From Desulfobacteraceae bacterium (GTDB lineage Bacteria; Desulfobacterota; Desulfobacteria; Desulfobacterales; Desulfobacteraceae), in the NCBI GenBank assembly GCA_024227235.1, contig JAAEKY010000098.1:1-53188 (forward strand): a stretch of 53,188 bases of DNA, in the 5' to 3' direction. How positions within the stretch are numbered: the first letter of the stretch is position 1; each line of letters opens with the position of its first letter. A model generated the notes under the pieces. The model saw only the letters and a program-made list of their open reading frames with translations. It had not been told where the DNA came from and searched no databases. Shown here one piece after another: positions 33,138-42,977 of the stretch. Position numbers and translations under genes: made by a program.

Positions 33138-35303
33138 ATGGGTAACTTTTCAATAAAAGAAAAATATTTCAAATTTATTTTATATATTGTGGTGATTGGT
33201 TTGATTAATGTTGTTGGGATTACGCTCTTTTTCAGGGCAGATCTCACCGGTGACAAAATTTATTCTTTATCAACTGCCAGTAACGATGTCGTTGCAACGC
33301 TTTCAGAACCTTTGAGTATCAAAGTTTTTTTCTCAAAAGACCTTCCAACACCTCACAATAATACCGAACGATATCTCAAAGATCTCTTGGAAGAATACTC
33401 TGCAAGAGGGGGGAAAAATTTTAATTATTCATTCTATAATGTATCATCTGAAGAAGGTGATTTGACTCAAAAGGCTGATGAAAACCGAGATATGGCAAAA
33501 GATTACGGCATACAGCCTGTCCAAATCAGAATTATAGAAAATGATGAAGTAAAATTTAAAAATGCATATATGGGGCTTATCATTATTCACGGTGACCTGG
33601 TTGAGAAAATTCCAGCCATTACCTCAACAAATGGCCTGGAATACCAATTGACGACAGCGATCCAGAAGCTCAACAACAAGGTAAGCGCTTTTGCTTTATT
33701 ACAGCAGAATAAAAAGAAAGTCACCGTCAATATGTATTTATCTTCGTCTCTGAATGATATTGCTCCTTTGATTGGCCTGAATCAACTGCCAATGTTGGGC
33801 AAAGCTGTCGCAGATACAATTAAGAAGCTCAATAGTAAAAGCCTGGGAATTCTTGAATTTAAACATATTGACATTTCAAACAAACAAGAGCTGGACGCCA
33901 TAGGAGAAAAACATGATTTAATGGCACTTTCATGGCCTGCCTTACCCAAAAAAAAGATATCGGCCGGGCATGGTGCTGCAGGGATCGTTATTGAGTTTGA
34001 AGATAAAACAACGACACTGCCTCTCATCAGTGCGATGGAGCTTCCCATCATTGGCACAACGTATCAAATGGTTGACCCGGCCGCCTTAGAAGGTGAAATC
34101 AATGCGGTTGTAGAAAAATTGATCGGTATTAACAAGGATATCGGATTCCTGGCGGACCACGGTACATACGCCCTTATGCCAGATAGACTTGCCATGATGC
34201 AAGGAAAACCCTCCCAGGCTATGCAATCATTTAATACACTAATGTCTTCACGGTATTCAATCAAACCACTTAATCTAAAAACAGATACGATCCCGGATGG
34301 ATTAAACTGCCTTGTCATTGCCCGTCCAACAGAAAAATTCTCTGACTATGAATTATTCCAGATTGATCAGGCGCTAATGAAAGGGACAAATATTGCCTTT
34401 TTCTCAGATTCATTTAAAGAAGTATCACCCCAACAGACCGCTATGGGTATGCCACCAAGGTTTGAACCTATTGATACCGGTCTTAAAAAGCTTTTATCCC
34501 ATTATGGGGTGAGCATTAAACAAGCGTATGTGTTAGACAAACAAAGCTACAAACATCAGGCGCCCCAAAATATGGGCGGTGGTGAACAAAATATTTATTT
34601 TGCCCCCCTGTTAAAAGAAAAAACAATCAACAATACACCTCAATTCATGGATAACATCAAGGGACTTATTGCCATGCAAATTTCTCCGCTTGAACTTATC
34701 CAGGAAAATATTGACAAAGAAAATATTGAGGTCACAACACTTTTTTCCTCATCTGACGAATCCTGGCTCATGGAAGGAATGATCAATTTAAACCCTATGT
34801 TCATTCGGCCGCCAAAAGAAGAGAGCGAGATGAAATCATATGATCTTGCTTATCTGCTTTCAGGGACATTCACAAGCTATTTTAAAGGCAAAGCCATTCC
34901 CGAAAAAGATATGGGTGAACAAGATATTAAAGAAGATAAAAATAGAATCCAAGGGGTGGCAGCCAAACATACATTTATTGAAACATCCAAACCAGCCAAA
35001 CTATTTGTTTTGCCTTGTTCTCAAATGCTTCAAGACAATATGTTGGACCCTCAAGGGCGGTCAACAAATTCTATGTTTATTTTAAACATCATTGACCATC
35101 TCAATGGGGATGATAAAATTGCTACTTTAAGAAGCAAGCAACAGACATTAAATCCGATTGTCCAAACCACACCGTTTAACCGAGGCATTATTAAGGCGTT
35201 CAATATCATCGCTCTGCCTGTTTTAGTTGTTTTATTCGGTTTGATTGTTTTTGCCAAAAGGGCATCCAGAAAAAAGAAAATTGCCAACCGTTTTAAAGCT
35301 TAA
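33138..35303 (+). CDS. GldG-like ABC-system auxiliary protein
   Basis: 721 residues with a membrane helix near each end (about 10-32 and 690-710) and a large extracytoplasmic region between. The GldG/ABC_transp_aux pattern is visible in DLTGDKIYSLSTASNDVVATL, PLSIKVFFSKDLPTP, LKDLLEEYSARGGKNFNYSF and FFSDSF. The family is an ABC-linked periplasmic scaffold of unresolved mechanism. The central segment has several low-complexity stretches. AGGAGAAAC precedes the start. Confidence 0.88.
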   Translation: MGNFSIKEKYFKFILYIVVIGLINVVGITLFFRADLTGDKIYSLSTASNDVVATLSEPLSIKVFFSKDLPTPHNNTERYLKDLLEEYSARGGKNFNYSFYNVSSEEGDLTQKADENRDMAKDYGIQPVQIRIIENDEVKFKNAYMGLIIIHGDLVEKIPAITSTNGLEYQLTTAIQKLNNKVSAFALLQQNKKKVTVNMYLSSSLNDIAPLIGLNQLPMLGKAVADTIKKLNSKSLGILEFKHIDISNKQELDAIGEKHDLMALSWPALPKKKISAGHGAAGIVIEFEDKTTTLPLISAMELPIIGTTYQMVDPAALEGEINAVVEKLIGINKDIGFLADHGTYALMPDRLAMMQGKPSQAMQSFNTLMSSRYSIKPLNLKTDTIPDGLNCLVIARPTEKFSDYELFQIDQALMKGTNIAFFSDSFKEVSPQQTAMGMPPRFEPIDTGLKKLLSHYGVSIKQAYVLDKQSYKHQAPQNMGGGEQNIYFAPLLKEKTINNTPQFMDNIKGLIAMQISPLELIQENIDKENIEVTTLFSSSDESWLMEGMINLNPMFIRPPKEESEMKSYDLAYLLSGTFTSYFKGKAIPEKDMGEQDIKEDKNRIQGVAAKHTFIETSKPAKLFVLPCSQMLQDNMLDPQGRSTNSMFILNIIDHLNGDDKIATLRSKQQTLNPIVQTTPFNRGIIKAFNIIALPVLVVLFGLIVFAKRASRKKKIANRFKA

Positions 35304-35316
35304 GAGGGATAAATTC

Positions 35317-36258
35317 ATGAAAAAAGAATACCTGATACTGTTTGTACTCATACTGATGCTCAGTGCATACCTTTTGCTTCATAAAGAAAATAAGGATAAT
35401 TACACATTGCCTGAGATCAAAAAAATAGATGTTTCAAAAATCACTAAAATACAATTAGATAGAAAGCAAGACCCTATTGTATTTTCAAAAAAAGAGAACG
35501 TCTGGATCTTGACCGATAAAGAATATTTAGCAAATGTACGATTTGTTGAAAACATGCTTGATACATTTAAAGCACTAAAGCTTACGGCACTTGTGTCCCA
35601 AAAAGGAGACTTAAAAAGGTACGAGCTTGATGATGAAAAATCTATCCGGATAAAATTATTTGAAGGTTCAAAAAATGTTTTTGAGTTTACCATGGGCAAA
35701 ACTGCACCGACGTTTAACCATACTTTTGTCATGATAGCAAATGATAATATTGTCTATCATGCCAATGGCAGTTTCAGATCCAGTTTTGAGAAAAGTGTCA
35801 ACGATTTTAGAGATAAAAAAGTAATGGAATTTAAAGAAGAATCCATAAAACAATTTACGATTGAAAAAGAGGGATTATCTAAAACGTTAACTTCAAAACA
35901 AGAAAAAAATGATAAAGAAACCGCTTCAATCACCTGGACGTCTGATAAAGGGACGTCTACCGACAAAGAGGTAATATCAAGGCTGCTATCTTCGCTTTCT
36001 TCTTTAGAGTGTGAAACCTATTTGGATTTGGCTGAAAAAGACAAGCTTAAAAACCAGACTCCTATGTGCAGGGTAGATCTTGTTAGTGACGCTGATATCA
36101 AGTTAACTTTATATAAAACAGATACTGAAGACAAACTATACGGGATCTCTTCAATGAATGAATATGCCTTTGATTTAAACCCATTCAATGGCAAAGAGAT
36201 GATATCAAATATTGAAAAACTATTGGGGATAGAAAAAGAAGAAGAAAAGCAAGATTGA
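35317..36258 (+). CDS. DUF4340-domain protein
   Basis: 313 residues from the ATG at 35317, chosen over a longer frame because it gives GAGGGA upstream and a membrane anchor right at the N-terminus (YLILFVLILMLSAYLLL). The extracytoplasmic part carries a repeated unit typical of DUF4340: KITKIQLDRKQDPIVFSKKENVWILTD near the start and FTIEKEGLSKTLTSK later. DUF4340 genes commonly follow GldG-like genes. It starts 14 bases after the GldG-like stop. Confidence 0.88.
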   Translation: MKKEYLILFVLILMLSAYLLLHKENKDNYTLPEIKKIDVSKITKIQLDRKQDPIVFSKKENVWILTDKEYLANVRFVENMLDTFKALKLTALVSQKGDLKRYELDDEKSIRIKLFEGSKNVFEFTMGKTAPTFNHTFVMIANDNIVYHANGSFRSSFEKSVNDFRDKKVMEFKEESIKQFTIEKEGLSKTLTSKQEKNDKETASITWTSDKGTSTDKEVISRLLSSLSSLECETYLDLAEKDKLKNQTPMCRVDLVSDADIKLTLYKTDTEDKLYGISSMNEYAFDLNPFNGKEMISNIEKLLGIEKEEEKQD

Positions 36259-36977
36259 AAACCGTTTTAAATTTTGTGTATCAGCCGTATAAATGGATTA
36301 TTGTCATTCCTTTTCTTTTTATAATTACAATGATCATATCTACACTATGCATTATTGTAGGTATTTTGATGACGCAGGATGCAGTAAATGTTCTTGCCAT
36401 TATTTGGTCTAAGCTTTGCTGCATCATTGTCCCTTTAAAAGTCATCGTGAAAGGTAAAAAATACTATAATAAAAATCGATCTTATGTCATTGTGGCAAAT
36501 CACCAGAGCATGGCTGATATCCCGGTGCTCCACGGCCACCTTGGCTTGAAAATAAAATGGATAATGAAAAAAGAACTGGATGAAATTCCTGTTTTTGGAG
36601 CAGCATGCCGTTCCTTAGGCTGCATTTCTATAGACAGATCCCATCATGACGCAGCTGTACAGTCCATCGAAAAAGCCAAAAAAAGATTATCACAAAATGC
36701 CTGTGTTCTCTTTTTTGCAGAAGGGACAAGAAGCCGAAATGGAAAAATCATGCCTTTTAAAAAAGGAGCATTCAAATTTGCGTGCGAAACAGGTATTCCC
36801 ATATTACCCGTGACGATTAAAAATTCATTTCAAATCTTACCTTCCGACACGCTTGATCTTACACCCGGGTCAATTGAAATTATTGTTCATCCCCCGGTTT
36901 ACGTCTCGAAGCACCACATGGATCGCCTTGATGAAATGGCTGAACAAACCCGCCAGACAATAGCGAGTTCCATTTAA
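36255..36977 (+). CDS. plsC: 1-acyl-sn-glycerol-3-phosphate acyltransferase (PlsC-like)
   Basis: 240 residues, one N-terminal membrane segment. The acyltransferase motifs are NHQSMAD (H-x4-D), then FAEGTRSRNGKIMPFKKGAFKF and PILPVTI. The family makes phosphatidic acid in phospholipid synthesis. The start is TTG overlapping the DUF4340 stop by four bases (TTGA). No strong terminator follows. Its position in an ABC operon may be incidental. Acyl specificity cannot be read. Confidence 0.9.
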   Translation: MKTVLNFVYQPYKWIIVIPFLFIITMIISTLCIIVGILMTQDAVNVLAIIWSKLCCIIVPLKVIVKGKKYYNKNRSYVIVANHQSMADIPVLHGHLGLKIKWIMKKELDEIPVFGAACRSLGCISIDRSHHDAAVQSIEKAKKRLSQNACVLFFAEGTRSRNGKIMPFKKGAFKFACETGIPILPVTIKNSFQILPSDTLDLTPGSIEIIVHPPVYVSKHHMDRLDEMAEQTRQTIASSI

Positions 36978-37179
36978 TCATTGAAGTTCTGCTTCTTTAT
37001 CGCTTTTTTGTGTAGATTCCAAATCATCAGTCTCTTATTTACCTTAAAATTTTCTTGCCTTATTTGTTTGTTTTCTCTTTTCTTTTTTGATATAAACTAA
37101 ACTTACGAAAATTTTGAACAAATTTATTTCTTCGATAACACCCCAATCATTACTTACTATTCATTGGTTTGGAGTATTT

Positions 37180-39144
37180 ATGATCGAAAATCGCAGCATT
37201 GAGGATTTAAAATTTCAGATAGACTCATTAAAAAAAGAAAACAGCTATATTAATCGGGTTGCATTTCAATATCAATCGTCTTTTCAAAACTCCAGAGATG
37301 CCATTACTATTTTTTCTCTGGATTACAAAATTTTGGACGTTAATGACAGCCTGATTCATTTAAGTAAATACTCAAGAAAAGAACTCCTTTCCATGCAATT
37401 AGAGGATCTTTATCCGGAAATTCTCTCTGAACAAGGTGTCATCCGTTTAGAAAATCTTAAGGATGAAAAGAAACTGCCACTGTTTGAGTCGTATCTTATC
37501 ACAAAAAATAAAGAAAAAATCCCTGTCGAAATAACGTTGACCTCTTTAAAGAACCGGCAAGGCAAAGAAATTGTCTACCAGGGAAATATTCGAGATATTT
37601 CGCAAAAAAAGCAGGTGCAAAACAAGCTGAAAAGGACTGAGATAAAATATAGAGGTTTGATTGAAAACCTTGATGCCGGAATCTCAAGATGGACACCAGG
37701 GCCTGAGGGGAAGTATATTAAAGTTAATCAATCTATGGAAACGCTTTTAGGATATTCAAAAGAAGAATTTTTTGATACTAACATTTTCAAACTATATGCT
37801 GATCCCGAGCAGGCTGATGCTGTTTATAAAAAGATAGAAGCGAATGGGAGTATCAAAGACAAAGAAATAAAGCTGCGACATAAGAATGGATCACAAATTT
37901 TCATTTCTTATACAGGAAAATCTGTTAAAGATCCCAATAGCAATATCATTTATATTGACGATATTCTGGTTGACATCACGGCCAGGAAAAAAAATGAGGA
38001 CGAAATTCAGAGAACCGAAAGATTAGACTCTATCGGAGCTCTTGCAGGAGGTATTGCCCATCATTTTAATAATATTATGACTGGCTTATATGGTAATATT
38101 TCGCTGGCTAAAACGGAACTTTCACAGAACGAGGAAGCCGCGGCTCACTATCTTGAAAATGCTGAAGAATGCATGCAGGAAGGTATACAGCTGACCAAAC
38201 AGCTATTGACCTTTGCCAAAGGTGGAGATCCGATTAAGGAAGTCATTGATATTATGACATATGTAAAGGATGCTGCTATGTTCAACCTTTCCGGCAGCAC
38301 TATTAAACTTAACTTTTCATCTCAAAAGGATCTGTGGCCGATCAGAGTGGATCGGGCACAGATCAACCAGGTTTTTTCTAATATTGTTACAAATGCCAGG
38401 CAAGCTATGCCTGATGGCGGCCAGTTAAAAATACATGTTGAAAAATCAGATTTGTTAAAGGATAATTTGTTAACCATTTTCAAAGGCAAATATATTAAAG
38501 TTACAATAACTGACAATGGCCCTGGTATCCACCAAAAAGACCTTGAAAGAATATTTGATCCCTATTTTACTACACATAAAAATGGGAGTGGAATGGGACT
38601 GTCCATATGCTATTCCATCGTAAAAAAACACGAAGGCCATATCTCGGTATCGTCACAACTAGGTCGAGGTACCACTATCACGATTTATCTCCCGGCCATA
38701 CTGCCGAAAAAAACAAAGGAAGTAAAAATGCAACCAGCCAACCCCACACTACCTTCAAACGAAAAATTTAGAATTTTGGTTATGGATGATGAAGATCATA
38801 TACGAAAAATTTCAAAAAGGATGCTTGAAAAATTCGGTTATATTGTTGAGTTGGCCATTGACGGTGAAGATGCTATCGCGCGATATAAAAAACTTTCAAA
38901 AAACAATACCCCCGCTCATCTGGTGATTATGGATTTAACTATTCCCGGTGGTATGGGTGGCAAAGAAGCCTCTAAAATCATTCTTGATCTTGATCCCAAG
39001 GCAAAAATAGTGGTTTCCTCAGGATATTCAAATGATCCAATCATGGCGAGTTATAAAGACTTTGGACTGAAAGGTATTATCCCAAAACCCTATAGGATGG
39101 ATGAGTTAAAATCAGCAGTTAAAAAAGCGATTGAGCAAGATTAA
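37180..39144 (+). CDS. Hybrid sensor histidine kinase with two PAS domains and a receiver domain
   Basis: 654 residues from ATG 37180 (GGAG five bases upstream; TTG at 37114 would add 22 residues). Two PAS domains (about 30-145 and 150-265), no membrane helix, so a cytoplasmic sensor. H-box: SIGALAGGIAHHFNNIM with phospho-His294; the next residue is His where most kinases have Asp/Glu. HATPase: NIVTNARQAM, DNGPGI, GSGMGLS. Receiver: VMDDEDHIRK, phospho-acceptor Asp585 in MDLTIP, and KPYRMDEL. No dedicated partner regulator is adjacent. The gap to mraZ (39145-39457) shows nothing but A+T-rich sequence. Confidence 0.92.
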   Translation: MIENRSIEDLKFQIDSLKKENSYINRVAFQYQSSFQNSRDAITIFSLDYKILDVNDSLIHLSKYSRKELLSMQLEDLYPEILSEQGVIRLENLKDEKKLPLFESYLITKNKEKIPVEITLTSLKNRQGKEIVYQGNIRDISQKKQVQNKLKRTEIKYRGLIENLDAGISRWTPGPEGKYIKVNQSMETLLGYSKEEFFDTNIFKLYADPEQADAVYKKIEANGSIKDKEIKLRHKNGSQIFISYTGKSVKDPNSNIIYIDDILVDITARKKNEDEIQRTERLDSIGALAGGIAHHFNNIMTGLYGNISLAKTELSQNEEAAAHYLENAEECMQEGIQLTKQLLTFAKGGDPIKEVIDIMTYVKDAAMFNLSGSTIKLNFSSQKDLWPIRVDRAQINQVFSNIVTNARQAMPDGGQLKIHVEKSDLLKDNLLTIFKGKYIKVTITDNGPGIHQKDLERIFDPYFTTHKNGSGMGLSICYSIVKKHEGHISVSSQLGRGTTITIYLPAILPKKTKEVKMQPANPTLPSNEKFRILVMDDEDHIRKISKRMLEKFGYIVELAIDGEDAIARYKKLSKNNTPAHLVIMDLTIPGGMGGKEASKIILDLDPKAKIVVSSGYSNDPIMASYKDFGLKGIIPKPYRMDELKSAVKKAIEQD

Positions 39145-39457
39145 GCCCTATAACCCATCACATAAAATCTATTGCTCCACTTTATTACCACTTAATCTAC
39201 ATTCCCCCTCCTTAATTGATGTCCGCACTTTCAAAATAAATTGCTTATTTCCGCATTCTAACAGCCACGACATCCGTTAAAATATAGTGAAAGCCACACC
39301 TCTTTAACCATCGTCTGAATGGGTAAATCTTTCTGGCAACGGCTATAAATCATACAAATTATATACTAACTCCACTTTACACCATCTTGCATTCAATCCG
39401 AAGACCGCTCTTAACAGGCGTTATAAAATCTTTTAAATTTTTATTTTTATATTTTTC

Positions 39458-39485
39458 TTGACATAACCCTAATTTTCAGTAAAAG
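39458..39485 (+). promoter_or_regulatory. Promoter of the dcw cluster
   Basis: TTGACA (39458-39463) with a 16-base spacer to TAAAAG (39480-39485, four of six to consensus). It lies 57 bases before mraZ and immediately before the MraZ boxes, as expected for a self-repressed mraZ promoter. Confidence 0.6.
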
Positions 39486-39486
39486 T

Positions 39487-39511
39487 GTGGATCAAGGTGG
39501 TGGAAAGTGGA
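39487..39511 (+). promoter_or_regulatory. MraZ operator (three direct GTGG boxes)
   Basis: GTGGA, GTGGT and GTGGA begin at 39487, 39497 and 39507, each separated by 5 bases, giving exact 10-bp spacing. MraZ binds direct repeats of this type upstream of its own gene in E. coli and Mycoplasma. The boxes cover the likely transcription start, so binding should repress the cluster. Confidence 0.8.
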
Positions 39512-39541
39512 TGAGTTAATTTTTAACTAAGGCTTAAATAA

Positions 39542-39982
39542 GTGTTTCGATCAAGCTCCTTTCATACAATTGATACCAAAGGCCGGGTAATTATCCCATC
39601 AAGATTCAGGAATATCCTGAAAGCGGATAAAATTTACGGGGTCATGGTCTCAAACAAGGACGATTGCTTATACGCTTATACATTTAGCGAATGGGAAACA
39701 GTCGAATCTAGAATTTTGTCTGCAAAAAGCAGTGCCATGGGAGATTTTAGGAGATTTTTCCTTGGCAACTCCTGTGAATGCATGTGTGACAAACAAGATC
39801 GCATCCTTATCCCTAAAAGTTTAAGAGAATATGCAAATCTTGAAAAAGATATTGTTCTTGTCGGCAACCTGGATCGTTTTGAGATTTGGGCACGAGACAA
39901 ATGGGACAAGGTCAATAAGAGAATGGAGCGCGAACTCAAAAAAGAGGAAGTAAGAGAGGAAATAGCTTCCCTAGGGTTGTAG
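39542..39982 (+). CDS. mraZ: Transcriptional regulator MraZ
   Basis: 146 residues, GTG start. Two MraZ/AbrB-like halves carry the duplicated DxKGRxxxP motif: SFHTIDTKGRVIIPSRFRN and DKQDRILIPKSLREY. MraZ binds the boxes upstream and regulates division and cell-wall genes. First gene of the cluster, two bases before rsmH. Confidence 0.95.
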   Translation: MFRSSSFHTIDTKGRVIIPSRFRNILKADKIYGVMVSNKDDCLYAYTFSEWETVESRILSAKSSAMGDFRRFFLGNSCECMCDKQDRILIPKSLREYANLEKDIVLVGNLDRFEIWARDKWDKVNKRMERELKKEEVREEIASLGL

Positions 39983-39984
39983 CA

Positions 39985-40923
39985 ATGGGATTTGAGCATA
40001 CGTCTGTATTGTCTCAAGAGGTGCATGAGCACCAGGAACTTAAACCCGGAAACATCGTGGTGGATTGTACTCTGGGTGGCTCAGGACATGCACTTGCAAC
40101 AATCAAAGCGATACTCCCTGATGGGAAGTTGATCGGCATTGATCAAGATTTAGATGCCATTGATCATGCGAAAAAGGTTTTACACCCGTTTAAAGAAAAC
40201 GCGCTATTGTTTCACAGCAATTTTTCTGACCTCTATAAGATTCTGAACTCTAACGGAATAGAGGGTGTAAACTCAATACTTCTTGACTTAGGCTTTTCAC
40301 TGAACCAACTGAAAAACGGCAAACGCGGATTTAGTTTTAACGAGAATGAACCATTGGATATGCGAATGGATATTCGAAACGATCTGACAGCCTTTGAAAT
40401 TGTCAATTCATTCCAGAAGAATGAACTGGTAGACATTTTCTTTAAATTCGGTGAAGAAAAATTTTCAAGGCGGATCGCAAAAAAAATTGTGGAAACAAGA
40501 GAAAAAAAACCAATTCGGACAAGTGTTGAACTTGCACAAGTTATTAAAAGTGCTATCCCTGCAAAATTTATATATAGCCAACGTATTCATCCAGCTACAA
40601 GAGTATTCCAGGCATTAAGAATTGTTGTAAACAAAGAACTTGAGCGTCTTGAAAATTTTATGGAGGATGTCCCTTCTCTTCTATTAGAAGGGGGAAGACT
40701 CTGCGTTATTTCTTTCCATTCTTTAGAAGATCGTATCGTAAAAAAAGCGTTACGAAAATTTGAAAACGGATGTACATGCCCAAAAGATCTTCCAATCTGT
40801 TTATGCGGTTTTATTCCTCAGATGAAATCGGTTTTTAGGAAACCCTTGGTTCCGACCAAAGAAGAAATAGACTCTAACCCCATGGCAAGAAGTGCTAAAT
40901 TAAGGGTAGCGCAAAGGGTTTAA
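39985..40923 (+). CDS. rsmH: 16S rRNA (cytosine(1402)-N(4))-methyltransferase
   Basis: 312 residues (family about 310). N-terminal EHTSVLSQEV and the SAM-binding VVDCTLGGSGHA are diagnostic, as are LDLGFSLNQL, RGFSFNENEPLDMRMD, HPATRVFQALRI and ISFHSLEDRIVK. It methylates C1402 of 16S rRNA. Second gene of the cluster. Confidence 0.97.
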   Translation: MGFEHTSVLSQEVHEHQELKPGNIVVDCTLGGSGHALATIKAILPDGKLIGIDQDLDAIDHAKKVLHPFKENALLFHSNFSDLYKILNSNGIEGVNSILLDLGFSLNQLKNGKRGFSFNENEPLDMRMDIRNDLTAFEIVNSFQKNELVDIFFKFGEEKFSRRIAKKIVETREKKPIRTSVELAQVIKSAIPAKFIYSQRIHPATRVFQALRIVVNKELERLENFMEDVPSLLLEGGRLCVISFHSLEDRIVKKALRKFENGCTCPKDLPICLCGFIPQMKSVFRKPLVPTKEEIDSNPMARSAKLRVAQRV

Positions 40924-40926
40924 AAT

Positions 40927-41244
40927 ATGGCGATTAAAAATAACATACCCAAAAAGATCGTAGAGCAACAGCATGCTGGTTTTCCCTGGCTTATAATCAT
41001 TTGCTTTATTTTCTGCGAGCTTCTAATTTACACTTGGGTTAGAACAGAGTCTACTCAAACCATTTTTCGAGTATCTAACATTCAAGAAGAATATATCCAA
41101 AAAATTTCTTATCACAAAGCGCTATCCGTTGAGAGAGATCGTTTAAAATCAGATGGGCGAATCACCCGAATTGCAAAAACCAGATTGAATCTTTTAACCG
41201 ATACAGGGAGTCAAACAATATATTTCCCCGGAGAAAATAATTAA
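40927..41244 (+). CDS. ftsL: Cell-division protein FtsL
   Basis: 105 residues: short basic cytoplasmic tail, one membrane helix (about 19-37, GFPWLIIICFIFCELLIYT) and a periplasmic coiled coil (SNIQEEYIQKISYHKALSVERDRL) with the closing RLNLLTDTGSQTI. Sequence conservation is low in this family, so position between rsmH and ftsI carries much of the call. Its stop overlaps the ftsI start. Confidence 0.85.
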   Translation: MAIKNNIPKKIVEQQHAGFPWLIIICFIFCELLIYTWVRTESTQTIFRVSNIQEEYIQKISYHKALSVERDRLKSDGRITRIAKTRLNLLTDTGSQTIYFPGENN

Positions 41245-42977
41245 TGGCAAAGGGTCCTGACAAATCGATGAAACAAAGAATCATTTTCCTTCAGATTTTG
41301 ATTGTTGCTTCAATTTTCATTTTAGGAGCCAAATCGTTTGATATCCAAATATTTAAAGCCAAAGAACTAACAAAAAAAGCTGAAAACGATTATTCAAAAT
41401 ATATTACGGTAAAAGGAGAACGAGGGCAGATCTTAGATAGGCGCATGAACAAATTTGCGACCAGCATTGATGCCATTTCCATAACAGCTTGCCCTCTAAA
41501 AATTAAAGACCCGAAATTTACAGCCAAAAGGCTTTCAAAAATTTTGGGAATTGATCAAAAAAATCTTGAGAAAACGCTTTCTACAAAACGCATGTTCGCC
41601 TGGGTAGCCAGAAGAGTTTCTCCTGATCAGGCCAACCAGATTAAAAAGATAAACCTGACAGGGATTTATTTTGAAAATGATTCAAAAAGGTTTTATCCCA
41701 ATAGAGCTCTTGCCGCCCAGATTGTCGGATTTACAGGATCTGAAGATTCCGGGTTAGAAGGTCTTGAGTTCAAATATAATTCAGTGTTGGAAGGGGATTC
41801 GTTAGAAATAAAACTTAAACGGGATGGCAATGGCAGGATTCTAAACCGTGATAAAAAAAGAAGGTCTGAATTAAAAGGTAACTCCATTGTTCTGAGCATT
41901 GATAAAAAAATTCAATTTTTAAGTGAACAAACCCTTGAAAGAACAGTAAAAACCCATAGAGCTGAATCAGGAATTGCGATTGTAATGCGCCCGCAAACAG
42001 GTGAATTCCTTTCCATTGCACATTTTCCAAAATTCAACCCGAATAATTTCCGGACATTCAGCAAGGAAGTTTTTAGAAACCGAGCGGTTACGGATGCATT
42101 TGAACCCGGTTCTGCGATGAAAGTTTTCACAGTTGCTGCAGCACTTGAAAAAGGATTTGCCCCCAAATCAATCTTTTATTGTGAAAACGGCACCTATAAA
42201 ATTGGCACATTTACCATTCATGATACTCACCCCTATGACTGGCTCTCTATTAACCAAATAATTAAATATTCAAGCAATATTGGCGCTGCAAAAATCGTTG
42301 AAACCATTGGGGACAAAGCATTGTATAATTATCTGGTTGCCTTTGGCTTTGGTAATAAAACTCGCATGGGCAGCCCGGGAGAGACATCGGGCACTCTACT
42401 TTCTTATCGAAAATGGTCTAGAATCGATGCAGGTGCCATATCGTTTGGTCAAGGGATTTCTGTTTCTGCTGTGCAGCTTATCTCTGCCATCAGTGCCATT
42501 GCAAATGACGGAAAGCTTATGAAGCCGCTGCTGATAAAGAAAATTATTTCTAAAAATGGAAAAAAATTAAAAGAGTATCACCCGAGGTTAGCCAGACGAA
42601 TTATTAGTTCAAAAACAGCCCAACACGTCAAAAAAATGATGAGCATGGTTGTAAAAGAAGAAGGCACTGGTTTTAAAGCTGCGATGGACGGATATACCGT
42701 TTGCGGCAAAACAGGGACAGCACAAAAAGCGTTAAAAAATAAAAAAGGGTATTCGAAAAACAAATACATCTCGGTTTTTGGCGGTTTTGCCCCACTTGAA
42801 AACCCGCAGCTTGCTATTCTTGTCGTCATTGATGAGCCAAAAAAACAATATTATGGTGGAGATGTGGCTGCGCCTGCATTCAAATCCATTATGACTGAAT
42901 CATTTAATTATTTGAATATACCTCCTGAAAAAAACAAACAAATGGTGGCATTAGTATCGACGGGAGAAAAGAATTGA
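41244..42977 (+). CDS. ftsI: Septal peptidoglycan transpeptidase (PBP3/FtsI)
   Basis: 577 residues. Membrane anchor about 12-28, a dimerisation/pedestal domain to about 240, and a transpeptidase domain with Ser290 in SAMK, the SSN motif at 343-345 and KTG at 489-491. VKGERGQILDRRMNKFATS marks the class B PBP family. It cross-links septal peptidoglycan with FtsW. Next gene overlaps it by four bases. Confidence 0.95.
   Translation: MAKGPDKSMKQRIIFLQILIVASIFILGAKSFDIQIFKAKELTKKAENDYSKYITVKGERGQILDRRMNKFATSIDAISITACPLKIKDPKFTAKRLSKILGIDQKNLEKTLSTKRMFAWVARRVSPDQANQIKKINLTGIYFENDSKRFYPNRALAAQIVGFTGSEDSGLEGLEFKYNSVLEGDSLEIKLKRDGNGRILNRDKKRRSELKGNSIVLSIDKKIQFLSEQTLERTVKTHRAESGIAIVMRPQTGEFLSIAHFPKFNPNNFRTFSKEVFRNRAVTDAFEPGSAMKVFTVAAALEKGFAPKSIFYCENGTYKIGTFTIHDTHPYDWLSINQIIKYSSNIGAAKIVETIGDKALYNYLVAFGFGNKTRMGSPGETSGTLLSYRKWSRIDAGAISFGQGISVSAVQLISAISAIANDGKLMKPLLIKKIISKNGKKLKEYHPRLARRIISSKTAQHVKKMMSMVVKEEGTGFKAAMDGYTVCGKTGTAQKALKNKKGYSKNKYISVFGGFAPLENPQLAILVVIDEPKKQYYGGDVAAPAFKSIMTESFNYLNIPPEKNKQMVALVSTGEKN

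Noticed and set aside
36978..37020. Short hairpin GAAG/CTTC after plsC as a terminator
   Set aside because: The stem is only four to five pairs with a poor tract.
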